A stretch of 9,544 bases of DNA from an uncultured Dysgonomonas sp. (GCA_937875275.1 CALNCC010000053.1:1-9544); one strand, 5' to 3'. Counted from the first letter of the stretch, positions 1 to 7,362 are shown. Made by a program: numbers and translations. The notes: generated by a model not told the origin, from the letters alone.

Positions 1-15
1 TTTTCGACAGAATGC

Positions 16-1233
16 TTAATCGACATTGTGCAGATCGTGCCCCATACGTTCTTTTTTAGTTTTCATGTAGAACATATTATGTTTGTTGGGTTCTATCTCT
101 ATCGGAATATTTTCAACAATCTCCAACCCGAAAGACTCAAGCCCTATACGTTTCACGGGATTGTTGGTTATGAGTTTCATCTTGCTCACATCTAAATCTC
201 GCAGAATCGCAGCTCCGACGCCGTAGGTACGTTCATCGGCATTATATCCTAAGTGCAGGTTAGCATCTACCGTATCGTAGCCTTCGTCTTGCAATTTATA
301 GGCATGTATCTTAGCCATCAGACCGATGCCTCGCCCCTCCTGATTGAGGTACACGATAACGCCTTTCCCCGCCTCTTGTACCATCTCCATTGCTTTATGC
401 AGCTGCTCACCACACTCGCATCGGTACGACCCGAAGATGTCGCCTGTGGTACATGACGAATGCATGCGAACCAAGATAGGCTCATCCTTCTCCCATATGC
501 CTTTTATAAGCGCAGCGTGTTCCAATCCATTTTCTATCTGTTTGAAAGGGATGATTCGGAAATCTCCGTATTGAGTCGGTAGCTTTGCTTCAACACCTTT
601 ATCAATCAGAGTTTCTCTTTGCAAACGATATTTTACAAGATCGGCGATAGATATGATTTTCAAATCATGTTCTTTGGCAAATACCATCAGTTCGGGCAAG
701 CGAGCCATTTCGCCATCTTCTTTCTTTATTTCTATCAGAGTGCCTACGGGAGACAGGCCAGCCAACTTGGCAAGGTCAATTGCAGCTTCGGTATGCCCGA
801 TGCGGCTAAGTACACCTTTATCTTTCGCCCTCAATGGGAAAATATGTCCGGGACGACCCAAATCTTCCGATTTAGTGTTTTTATTTGCCAAAGCGACTAA
901 AGTTCGAGCTCTGTCGTGTGCCGATATCCCGGTTGTACAACCTTCGGTAAGCAAATCGACCGAAACCGTGAACGGTGTCGCATGAACAGATGTATTGCTC
1001 GTTACCATCATTGGCAAGTCCAATTCTTCGCAACGCTCTATTGTCAATGGTGCACAAATCAACCCTCGTGCATATTTTTCCATAAAATTGACTTTCTCCG
1101 GCGTAACGAACTCGGCAGCCATAATCAAATCCCCTTCGTTTTCACGATCTTCATCGTCAACAACTATTACAAAGTTGCCTTTTTTTATTTCTGCGATAGC
1201 TTCATCTATCGTGTTCAGTTTTATATCACTCAT
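16..1233 (-). CDS. ribBA: Bifunctional 3,4-dihydroxy-2-butanone-4-phosphate synthase / GTP cyclohydrolase II
   Basis: Catalyses both entry steps of riboflavin synthesis in the cytoplasm: ribulose 5-phosphate to dihydroxybutanone phosphate, and GTP to the diaminopyrimidine precursor. The RibB half (about residues 1-200) shows the acidic metal/substrate loop DDEDRENEGDL (26-36) and RPGHIFPL followed by GHTEAA (127-151), with His147 the expected metal ligand. The RibA half (about 205-400) has the zinc cysteines C261, C272 and C274 within CTTGDIFGSYRCECGEQL, then NQEGRGIGL (297-305) and ITNNPVKRIGLESFG (355-369). At 405 residues it is full length for a RibBA fusion. The ATG lies 7 bases after the permease stop and follows an A-rich stretch with no Shine-Dalgarno, so it is probably co-transcribed with the permease. 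That spacing leaves no room for an FMN riboswitch directly upstream. The stop is 15 bases from the window edge, so any terminator is out of view. Confidence 0.97.
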   Translation of the reverse strand: MSDIKLNTIDEAIAEIKKGNFVIVVDDEDRENEGDLIMAAEFVTPEKVNFMEKYARGLICAPLTIERCEELDLPMMVTSNTSVHATPFTVSVDLLTEGCTTGISAHDRARTLVALANKNTKSEDLGRPGHIFPLRAKDKGVLSRIGHTEAAIDLAKLAGLSPVGTLIEIKKEDGEMARLPELMVFAKEHDLKIISIADLVKYRLQRETLIDKGVEAKLPTQYGDFRIIPFKQIENGLEHAALIKGIWEKDEPILVRMHSSCTTGDIFGSYRCECGEQLHKAMEMVQEAGKGVIVYLNQEGRGIGLMAKIHAYKLQDEGYDTVDANLHLGYNADERTYGVGAAILRDLDVSKMKLITNNPVKRIGLESFGLEIVENIPIEIEPNKHNMFYMKTKKERMGHDLHNVD

Positions 1234-1240
1234 ATCTCAA

Positions 1241-3361
1241 TTATCTTTTCTTTTTTAATTCGTTATCCATTTGTTTTACCAAGTATGGGTACAGCCATGC
1301 GTACAATAATGCACCCAATGCAAGTAGTGCATTGCTTTTGGTTGTAGCCTTTTTTAATAAATATTTACAATAATTGGTGTAGTATGTAATAGATCTGATG
1401 AAAGATATTGCATAGACAGCTACGGAGATGATGAGAAGCCATTGCACGAGCCAATGCCCCCATATCATAGATAGGATAAGCAGAAGGAGTGTAAATATAT
1501 ACTGAGGAAGAGTGAGTCTCGAACTCTGTTTAAAGTTGTTATACTCCTTTTCTGCCATTTCGTAATTCTTAATATATATACGAGTATCTATCAGCGTATC
1601 TCCTCGTTCTTTCAACAAGCTGAGTGCAATTATCTGATTTTCCTGATCGTATCCGTAATGTTCGTAATTTTGAGCAATATCTTTCAATTGGTCGTTAGAC
1701 CGTTCTCGGAAGTTGCTTAATATCTCCGGATCAGGATTCAGATTAACTATGTCAGGTATATTTCTTATATCTACCAGTATATCGTCATTATTAACCTTAC
1801 TGCTTATTCGAAGCAATTTTCGGAATATCTTACCATACGCTTCGGCATTGAATAGGTCTGAATCTTTCATCGACTTGTAGGTAAGGAATACTCCCAACGG
1901 GAACAAGACTACCGAACTCAACCACACACCTTCCCACTCGGGCCACACGCCATCGCGAGCCATCTTAATCCCTATATTGTTGATGATGTAATATATGATA
2001 AACAGAATTACCGATACTACCACCGGCATACCTAAGCCTCCTTTTCGGATAATTGCACCTAATGGTGCACCGATGAAGAAGAAAATTATACATGCAAATG
2101 ACAATGTGAATTTCTGATGCCATTCTACATTGTGCCGACGAATACTTTTATTCAGATCATTTTTCAATCCGGTCGATTGATAAGTATCCATATTCGATTT
2201 TATTAACTGAGACTGATTGGCGGCTCTATCCCATGCTTGCACCTTTTCAGATAATCGCAATGTAGCCAACAACGAATCAATATCCATTATCAAATTTTTA
2301 TTTTCTTCCGTTATTCGACTTTTACGATCTTCCTTTTCTTTTCGTTTCAATGCATCATCAGCAAATGGTAACACAGGCACATTTTCTGTTATTTCCATTT
2401 CCCGACCAAAGGGTCCGAAATATGATTCATTGAGGGACATTAGGTCTTTTGTATCCAGTGTGTCGAGGCGAATCTGCATCGAGTCGATACTATATGTCAG
2501 ATCAGTAAGATTTTTTGCCTTTTGAGACATTTCCATATACGATTCGTCTACCCGATTAAAATTACCATCGAATGAGACGATAATCCTTTTCATCTTAAAA
2601 TTCTCTTTCGTGTAGCGAGAATGATTTGTATTCGTTCCGTTTCGGCGTCTTTCGCTTCGTGATGTGTTTGTTTTGGTATTACTTTCACTCTGTTTGGTAA
2701 ACTGCTGTCCGTCATACATTGTCAGTTGGAAGAACGTCTTATCTTCCGACATCATCATCTTTGCCGAGTCGGCAACCATCACCGATATTTTTTCATAATC
2801 TTTGGTGTCATATAGCATGAAACCGTAGAGCATACCCGTTTCGGGATTCTTTGTCTTAACAAATACATTGTACGATATATTTTTCGATCCGCCAATTTCG
2901 TAAAACGCCCCTTCTGGAATATCCAACTCCAAGGCTTTTTGTTTAATGGAATTTAGTAAGGTTTGCATTTTTACATTGATGCGTGGCATAGCATCATTTT
3001 GAAAGAAAAATGCCCCGATAGAGATGAAAATAATAAGTACAATAAGTGGCTTCATCATTCTCAGCAACGATACTCCTGAAGCCTTGATTGCAAGCAATTC
3101 AAGTTTTTTGCCCATGTTGCCGAACATCATCAGCGCCGCCAACAGAATAGCTAACGGCAATGCCATAGGAATAAGTGCCAATGCTGCATAGAAGAACATC
3201 TCTCCTAATATGGCTAAATCGAGTCCTTTGCCGACAAATTCTTCGATATTCTTCCATAGAAACTGCATCAATACGATGAAGAGACATATGGTGAATGTCA
3301 TCATAAATACCGGTATAAACGACAGAAGTGCGTACCTATGTAATCTTTTTATGTAGAGCAT
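1241..3361 (-). CDS. LptF/LptG (YjgP/YjgQ) family permease, long Bacteroidota form
   Basis: Inner-membrane permease subunit of the LptB2FG ABC transporter that pulls lipopolysaccharide out of the inner membrane towards the LptC/LptA bridge. Three N-terminal membrane segments (about 11-35, 51-80, 103-120) surround the family motif GNMGKKLELLAIKASGVS (81-98). A large periplasmic region follows (about 121-415), then three more segments (about 417-437, 444-466, 478-496) starting with the family hallmark WHQKFTLSFACIIFFFIGAPLGA. At 706 residues it is about twice E. coli LptF or LptG (about 360). The extra length is in the periplasmic region, which has a Ser/Thr/Asn/Arg-rich stretch (about 224-256) and a charged probably helical part (about 335-380), and in a C-terminal extension (about 500-706) with three further predicted membrane segments (619-635, 638-655, 676-694). 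The sequence does not say whether it plays the LptF or the LptG role. It leads a unit with ribBA 7 bases downstream. Confidence 0.93.
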   Translation of the reverse strand: MLYIKRLHRYALLSFIPVFMMTFTICLFIVLMQFLWKNIEEFVGKGLDLAILGEMFFYAALALIPMALPLAILLAALMMFGNMGKKLELLAIKASGVSLLRMMKPLIVLIIFISIGAFFFQNDAMPRINVKMQTLLNSIKQKALELDIPEGAFYEIGGSKNISYNVFVKTKNPETGMLYGFMLYDTKDYEKISVMVADSAKMMMSEDKTFFQLTMYDGQQFTKQSESNTKTNTSRSERRRNGTNTNHSRYTKENFKMKRIIVSFDGNFNRVDESYMEMSQKAKNLTDLTYSIDSMQIRLDTLDTKDLMSLNESYFGPFGREMEITENVPVLPFADDALKRKEKEDRKSRITEENKNLIMDIDSLLATLRLSEKVQAWDRAANQSQLIKSNMDTYQSTGLKNDLNKSIRRHNVEWHQKFTLSFACIIFFFIGAPLGAIIRKGGLGMPVVVSVILFIIYYIINNIGIKMARDGVWPEWEGVWLSSVVLFPLGVFLTYKSMKDSDLFNAEAYGKIFRKLLRISSKVNNDDILVDIRNIPDIVNLNPDPEILSNFRERSNDQLKDIAQNYEHYGYDQENQIIALSLLKERGDTLIDTRIYIKNYEMAEKEYNNFKQSSRLTLPQYIFTLLLLILSMIWGHWLVQWLLIISVAVYAISFIRSITYYTNYCKYLLKKATTKSNALLALGALLYAWLYPYLVKQMDNELKKKR

Positions 3362-3388
3362 TACAAGCTATCAATAGAATTTTAGCTA

Positions 3389-3396
3389 CAAAAGTA
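3389..3396 (-). promoter_or_regulatory. Candidate -7 promoter box upstream of the LptF/G permease
   Basis: On the minus strand the sequence TACTTTTG matches the Bacteroidota -7 consensus TAnnTTTG exactly and sits 27 bases before the permease ATG. About 20 bases upstream, where a -33 TTTG is expected, the sequence reads TAAG, so only half of the promoter is convincing. It supports a separate start for the permease-ribBA pair, in keeping with the 125-base gap after mnmD. Confidence 0.45.
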
Positions 3397-3415
3397 GTAA
3401 AAAGAACCTTTTTAC
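3397..3415. repeat. Perfect 8-bp inverted repeat between mnmD and the LptF/G permease
   Basis: GTAAAAAG and CTTTTTAC are exact reverse complements separated by 3 bases. The repeat directly abuts the candidate -7 box at 3389-3396, on its upstream side. It could be a weak intrinsic terminator for mnmD, since its 3' arm is T-rich on the minus strand, or an operator lying between the -33 and -7 positions. The A/T-rich stem makes it less stable than a typical terminator. Confidence 0.5.
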
Positions 3416-3486
3416 GCTTACTTTATAAGCCTAAAGATAGTTATAAAACAGAAAAGTCGCTATAATTTGCCAAGAGGAAATTTTGG

Positions 3487-4161
3487 TTATAATTTGGTTG
3501 CTCGCAGCATCTCTCTTTTTCCGGGAGGACCGGGTAGTCGCTCAACTCGAAATCCGACTTCTTGCATAATTCGGCGAATAGCACCTTTTGCGCAATATGT
3601 GCATAGTATTCCTTTGTGGTTAAGGTGCTTATATACAATCTCAAATATTAGTTTCGACCACATCTCGGGTTGCTTGTCGGGAGCAAAGGCATCGAAGAAA
3701 ACTAAATCGTATTTTTGAGGTAAAATGTAGTTTGCGCCAATTTGTGAGAAATCTATCCATATCTTATGAAGCGAAAAGTATTCACTTATTTCAACCTCCA
3801 CATTCCATTCCGCAGCATGCAGATTTTCATAAACAGCCCGATTACAAGATAACAGATCGGGATAGTTTAGCTGCTCTACTATTTCACCAGATATAGGATA
3901 AGCCTCAACAGAGGTATATATGATTTTCTTTTTACTATTTTCGGCCTCAATCTGGGCGAGCAGTGCATTTAACCCTGTTCCGAAACCGACCTCGAATATA
4001 TTTATTTCATTCTTTGCACAATGAGTCAATCCGGCGTTGAAAAAAACATGACGAGATTCTTGTATTGCACCATTTACTGAATGGTAATGCTCATCCAATG
4101 CAGGGACGAACAGCGTACACGACCCATCGGAAGTAAGTTCTACCTGAGGTTGAGAGCTCAT
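3487..4161 (-). CDS. mnmD: tRNA 5-(methylaminomethyl)-2-thiouridine(34) methyltransferase, stand-alone MnmD (MnmC N-domain type)
   Basis: Predicted to use S-adenosylmethionine for the last methylation making mnm5(s2)U at the wobble position of certain tRNAs, in the cytoplasm. The SAM-binding motif EVGFGTGLNALLA is at 57-69, the catalytic-region motif DAFAPDKQPEMW at 157-168, TYCAKG at 188-193, and the family's C-terminal signature GPPGKREMLRA at 211-221. At 224 residues it covers only the methyltransferase domain. The FAD oxidase domain fused to it in E. coli MnmC is absent, as in other stand-alone MnmD proteins, which implies the aminomethyl rather than the carboxymethylaminomethyl intermediate as substrate. 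Its ATG overlaps the ispF stop (ATGA, 4158-4161), indicating translational coupling. Generic annotations often call this family DUF752 or Methyltransf_30. Confidence 0.9.
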   Translation of the reverse strand: MSSQPQVELTSDGSCTLFVPALDEHYHSVNGAIQESRHVFFNAGLTHCAKNEINIFEVGFGTGLNALLAQIEAENSKKKIIYTSVEAYPISGEIVEQLNYPDLLSCNRAVYENLHAAEWNVEVEISEYFSLHKIWIDFSQIGANYILPQKYDLVFFDAFAPDKQPEMWSKLIFEIVYKHLNHKGILCTYCAKGAIRRIMQEVGFRVERLPGPPGKREMLRATKL

Positions 4162-4640
4162 GAATGTTTCTCGATCAGAACCGTTGCATAAGCCGCAAAA
4201 CCTTCTTGCCGCCCAACAAATCCCATTCGCTCCGAAGTAGTTGCTTTGATGGATATATCTTCAATATCGATATTCAATATCGAAGCCATCACAGTTTGCA
4301 TTTGAGGAATGTGTGGATTGATTTTCGGCTTTTCGGCACATATTGTAGCATCAATATTTCCTATTACATAGCCTTTAGTTGCTATGAGCTCTTTTACCTG
4401 CCCTAATAAAAGTTTACTGTCTACATTCTCATATTCATCCGCCGTATCGGGAAAGTGAAAACCTATGTCGCGCATGTTAGCAGCACCCAATATGGCATCG
4501 CATATAGCATGAATTAGGACATCCGCATCGGAATGTCCTAATAAACCTTTTGTATATTCTATCTTGATCCCACCGAGCCACAAATCACGCTCTTCGACGA
4601 GTTTGTGTACATCGTAACCGAAGCCTACTCTGATTTTCAT
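4158..4640 (-). CDS. ispF: 2-C-methyl-D-erythritol 2,4-cyclodiphosphate synthase
   Basis: Fifth enzyme of the non-mevalonate (MEP) isoprenoid pathway; a cytoplasmic homotrimer that cyclises CDP-methylerythritol 2-phosphate with loss of CMP. The expected metal ligands are present: D10 and H12 in GYDVH (8-12) and H44 in SDADVLIHAICDAILGAA (37-54). The substrate-contacting His-Ser pair is H36-S37, and the C-terminal signature TTSERMGFVGRQEG lies at 134-147. Its 160 residues are the normal length. It starts 7 bases after the porV stop with no Shine-Dalgarno and overlaps mnmD by 4 bases, so it is the middle gene of a porV-ispF-mnmD unit. Its product is the isoprenoid precursor needed for quinones and for polyprenyl-phosphate carriers. 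Confidence 0.97.
   Translation of the reverse strand: MKIRVGFGYDVHKLVEERDLWLGGIKIEYTKGLLGHSDADVLIHAICDAILGAANMRDIGFHFPDTADEYENVDSKLLLGQVKELIATKGYVIGNIDATICAEKPKINPHIPQMQTVMASILNIDIEDISIKATTSERMGFVGRQEGFAAYATVLIEKHS
4513..4542. repeat. Strong intragenic hairpin within ispF
   Basis: ATTAGGACAT (4513-4522) and ATGTCCTAAT (4533-4542) are perfect 10-bp inverted copies. Inside them CCG and CGG pair around a CAT loop, with one unpaired base at 4532, so a 13-bp stem can form. The region encodes IspF residues 33-43 (LLGHSDADVLI), a conserved active-site stretch, so coding constraint may fully explain it. No T-tract follows, so it is not a terminator. Confidence 0.6.
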
Positions 4641-4647
4641 ATCTGTA

Positions 4648-5826
4648 TTATCTATTTACCATACGTTTGATTCCGTCAGTGTCGAACGCAAGAGAAAAAC
4701 GCAATGTTTGATCTAATGGGTTTGCCTGTCCTGCCGTAGAAAGGAGGTATGCAGCATCTAATTGGAATGCACTAAGTTTAAATCCGGCTCCGAATGTCAT
4801 ATAACGACGATTACCTTTCATCTTGTTTTCGTGATAGTATCCCGAACGAACACGGAACTTACCGTCATAATCGTATTCTGCACCGAACGACCAAACTAAT
4901 TCTTTCATCTTTTCTGAGAATCCTCCGTCTGCTGTCCCAAACGATTTGAAGATTCCCGATATAGAGCTTGTATTATTGTATTCTTCAACTCTCTTCATGT
5001 ATTCCTCGCGGCTTTCGCTTTCGCCCATAATAGGAGGGGTAGGGACTAACAGTTTATTCATGTCGGCACTGAAAGACAGTGTGCTCACATCATTCATCGG
5101 ATACATTAGCGAAGCACCGATACGCATATTGGCAGGAATGAATTGTTTTGTAGCATTGTCATCAATAGACATTTTACCGCCAAGATTAGACAGGTTGACC
5201 CCGAAACTCAATAGACTTTCCGAATTGCCTAAGAATATATAAGACTCGTTGTACCCCGAAATATCGGCAGCGACTGTATTGCCGGCTGAGATTTCATCAC
5301 TTGCACCCGAATAATCGGAATGCAACCATCTGAGAGCAACAGCCATAGAGAATGTTTGAGATAGTTTGCGCGAATATCCGAGATCTATTGACATTTCGTT
5401 CGGAGAGATGCTGTTGATGTTTTCGCCATGCATGTCGAAGATATTGATGTCTCCAATCTTGAAATATCTGATAGATCCACTGATTGCCTGATCGTCATTC
5501 GATCCTAATTTAAAGAAGCCAACTGCTTGCATCAAGGCGATATCGTCAACCAATTTTCTGAGCCAAGGTGTATACGATAGCGCAAATCCGCTCGAACTGG
5601 TAGCAAAAGCGTATTTCGAAGCATTCCAATGTTGAGAATATACATCGGGAGCTGTTGCCACACCTGCATCCCCCATACCGCCTGCGCGGGCATCAGGAGA
5701 AATTGACATCGATGGCATTGTTGTCAATATCGGATTAAAGTCTTTGCTTCCCTGTTGCGCCAAAGCGTTACCTGAGATAGAAATAAGACAAAAAAGTAAT
5801 AAGAGGTTTTGGAATAACTTTTTCAT
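4648..5826 (-). CDS. porV: Type IX secretion system outer-membrane protein PorV (LptO)
   Basis: Outer-membrane beta-barrel that, in the T9SS, receives cargo from the SprA/Sov translocon and carries it to the PorU sortase for attachment to the surface. A Sec signal peptide is clear: MKK, a hydrophobic core (about 7-18), and a probable cut after ALA at residue 23. The mature N-terminus carries the PorV/PorQ-type signature SISPDARAGGMGDAGVATAPD (about 41-61), followed by NAS at 68-70. The rest is a series of alternating amphipathic strands rich in Gly, Ser and aromatic residues, ending in a barrel-like LRFSLAF segment. At 392 residues it is very close to P. gingivalis PorV. No porU lies beside it here. 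It is 7 bases before ispF, an arrangement I recall from other Bacteroidales. It implies the organism exports T9SS cargo, although no other T9SS gene or cargo is visible in the window. Confidence 0.92.
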   Translation of the reverse strand: MKKLFQNLLLLFCLISISGNALAQQGSKDFNPILTTMPSMSISPDARAGGMGDAGVATAPDVYSQHWNASKYAFATSSSGFALSYTPWLRKLVDDIALMQAVGFFKLGSNDDQAISGSIRYFKIGDINIFDMHGENINSISPNEMSIDLGYSRKLSQTFSMAVALRWLHSDYSGASDEISAGNTVAADISGYNESYIFLGNSESLLSFGVNLSNLGGKMSIDDNATKQFIPANMRIGASLMYPMNDVSTLSFSADMNKLLVPTPPIMGESESREEYMKRVEEYNNTSSISGIFKSFGTADGGFSEKMKELVWSFGAEYDYDGKFRVRSGYYHENKMKGNRRYMTFGAGFKLSAFQLDAAYLLSTAGQANPLDQTLRFSLAFDTDGIKRMVNR

Positions 5827-5968
5827 ATATACGAAATTAAAAGTATAAAATATGTTTTTTTAATGCTGGTGTTTTTTGTTTCCTTTAGTTGTGTGCTATA
5901 TATATCAAAACTTTAAGTTGACCGATTTATTGTTTCAAGTCGCTTTTTTAACACGTTCTGCAAAGCTT
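5827..5968. other. Intergenic region upstream of porV
   Basis: This 142-base AT-rich gap presumably holds the porV promoter. On the minus strand a TTTG occurs at 5906-5909, but what follows at the right distance (TAAAGGAA, 5880-5887) matches the -7 consensus only in TA. A near -7 box TACTTTTA (5838-5845) lacks a -33 partner. No convincing terminator follows the upstream gene: the only stem (GCTTT/AAAGC, 15-base loop) has no T-tract. Read-through into porV is therefore possible. Confidence 0.4.
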
Positions 5969-6589
5969 TCAGCAAATATATACATTTAGCAACATAGAAT
6001 CCTCAATCCATCCGTTTAATTTGTCCCCAATGCTGATTTTGCCAACTCCGGCAGGAGTGCCTGTGAAAATGAGATCTCCGGTTTTGAGGGTGAAATAGCG
6101 GCTTGCATATGCTATAATCTGATCGATGGAGTGGATCATGTCTGAGGTATTGCCTTGTTGTACAGTCTGGTCGTTTATCTGTAAAGAAAAATTACATGCC
6201 GATAAATCGACATTCTCTTTGTTGATGAATGTTCCCACTGCTGCCGAGTTGTCAAATGCTTTAGATATTTCCCAAGGCAATCCTTTTGCTTTCAGTTTCG
6301 ATTGCAGATCGCTTGCTGTAATATCTAACCCGATAGTGATTTCATCATAATAACGATGGGCAAAACGCTCAGCTATATTTTTCCCCATTTTATTTATTTT
6401 GACCACAACCTCTGCCTCATAGTGTATGTCGGACGAAAAGTCGGGAATATAAAATTCATTTTTATCGTTATGTAATAGTGCAGTATCAGGTTTTTGAAAT
6501 AATACGGGATCGTCATTCTTGTCCGACGGTTCTCGTTTCATCTCGATATTATGAGACTGATAATTCAGCCCGACACATACTATTTTCAT
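5969..6589 (-). CDS. Fumarylacetoacetate hydrolase (FAH) family protein
   Basis: Small cytoplasmic metal-dependent enzyme of the FAH superfamily, like E. coli YcgM and human FAHD1, which act on acylpyruvates, fumarylpyruvate or oxaloacetate. The start MKIVCVGLNYQSHNIE is typical. The metal-binding acids are expected at E58 and E60 in HYEAEVVV (56-63) and D89 in GLDITASDLQ (87-96). KGLPWEISKAFDNSA (102-116) and FTGTPAGVG (175-183) are the conserved substrate-side motifs. Its 206 residues are the length of the single-domain YcgM type. The motifs do not fix the substrate, and no aromatic-degradation genes lie nearby. It follows the glycosyltransferase by 32 bases on the same strand and probably shares its promoter at 7407-7438. 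Confidence 0.88.
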   Translation of the reverse strand: MKIVCVGLNYQSHNIEMKREPSDKNDDPVLFQKPDTALLHNDKNEFYIPDFSSDIHYEAEVVVKINKMGKNIAERFAHRYYDEITIGLDITASDLQSKLKAKGLPWEISKAFDNSAAVGTFINKENVDLSACNFSLQINDQTVQQGNTSDMIHSIDQIIAYASRYFTLKTGDLIFTGTPAGVGKISIGDKLNGWIEDSMLLNVYIC

Positions 6590-6621
6590 TCGTTTGTTGT
6601 TTTTTATGCTTGTCGTATCTC

Positions 6622-7362
6622 TCAGGAGTGTTTTTTCTTTATTCCGCCAAATATCTGGCGTACCTTCATCGATAACACACCGAATACGCCTTCTCTGAAT
6701 ATACCTGAACTCATTTTTGATACACCGCGCACTCTGTTGACAAAGATAATAGATACCTCCTTGACTTTAAATCCAAGAATATAGGCTGTGTATTTCATTT
6801 CCACCTGAAAGGCATAACCTTTAAACTGTATTTTATCTAAGTCAATCGACTCCAATACTGCCCGTTTGTAACAGACAAATCCGGCAGTGGTGTCGTATAT
6901 CTTCATTCCTGTAATTACACGTACATATATGGATGCGAAATAGGACATAAGTACGCGTCCCATAGGCCAGTTGACTACATTAACCCCGGTGCTGTATCGC
7001 GACCCTACTGCAACATCAGCATCATCGGAAACGCATGCGTCGTGCAAGCGCAACAAATCCTTAGGGTTGTGAGAGAAGTCAGCATCCATCTCGAAAACGT
7101 ATTCATAGTCGCGTTTCAATGCCCATTTAAAACCGGCAATATAAGCCGTGCCAAGTCCGAGTTTACCTTCGCGTTGCACCAAATGTAGGCGGTCGGCATA
7201 TTCGCCTTGCAATTCTTTCACCTTGTCGGCTGTACCATCGGGCGAATTGTCATCTATAATTAATAGATCGAAAGGGTGAGACAAATTGAACACTGCCCGT
7301 ATGATGGCTTCTATATTTTCTATTTCGTTATATGTTGGTATGATTACAATCGATTCGGACAT
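6622..7362 (-). CDS. Polyprenyl-phosphate glycosyltransferase, DPM1-type (GT2)
   Basis: Predicted to transfer a sugar, by family precedent mannose from GDP-mannose, to polyprenyl phosphate on the cytoplasmic face of the inner membrane. The GT-A fold motifs appear in order: PTYNE (9-13), DDNSPDGT (37-44), REGKLGLGTAYIAGFKWA (64-81), the DxD metal site in EMDADFSHNP (91-100), DTTAGF (157-162) and FQVEMKY (185-191). It is 246 residues and ends in a Lys-rich tail without the C-terminal membrane helices of the GtrB/DPM3-fused types, so it is the soluble or peripheral DPM1 class. The donor sugar cannot be read from the sequence. It is the first gene after a near-consensus promoter and precedes the FAH-family gene by 32 bases. 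Confidence 0.9.
   Translation of the reverse strand: MSESIVIIPTYNEIENIEAIIRAVFNLSHPFDLLIIDDNSPDGTADKVKELQGEYADRLHLVQREGKLGLGTAYIAGFKWALKRDYEYVFEMDADFSHNPKDLLRLHDACVSDDADVAVGSRYSTGVNVVNWPMGRVLMSYFASIYVRVITGMKIYDTTAGFVCYKRAVLESIDLDKIQFKGYAFQVEMKYTAYILGFKVKEVSIIFVNRVRGVSKMSSGIFREGVFGVLSMKVRQIFGGIKKKHS

Noticed and set aside
1234..1240. An FMN riboswitch controlling ribBA
   Set aside because: Only 7 bases separate ribBA from the permease gene, so there is no space for an aptamer between them and none is evident in the upstream coding region.
653..1347. Overlapping plus-strand frames opposite ribBA
   Set aside because: RibBA motifs run through the whole minus-strand frame; the opposite frames have no domain signals and cross the ribBA start.
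2217..2525. A 102-codon plus-strand open frame
   Set aside because: It lies wholly antisense to the LptF/G periplasmic region and its Ser/Arg-rich translation shows no family motif.
3487..4161. mnmD as a truncated mnmC pseudogene
   Set aside because: The methyltransferase domain is complete, including its C-terminal GPPGKREMLRA motif, and ends at a normal stop. Stand-alone MnmD is a known form of the enzyme.
5838..5909. A porV promoter
   Set aside because: Neither candidate has both boxes: TTTG at 5906-5909 lacks a proper -7 box, and TACTTTTA at 5838-5845 lacks a -33 box.
5941..5966. GCTTT...AAAGC inverted repeat after the FAH-family gene as a terminator
   Set aside because: It has only 5 pairs with a 15-base loop and no T-tract on the minus strand, so I could not call a terminator.
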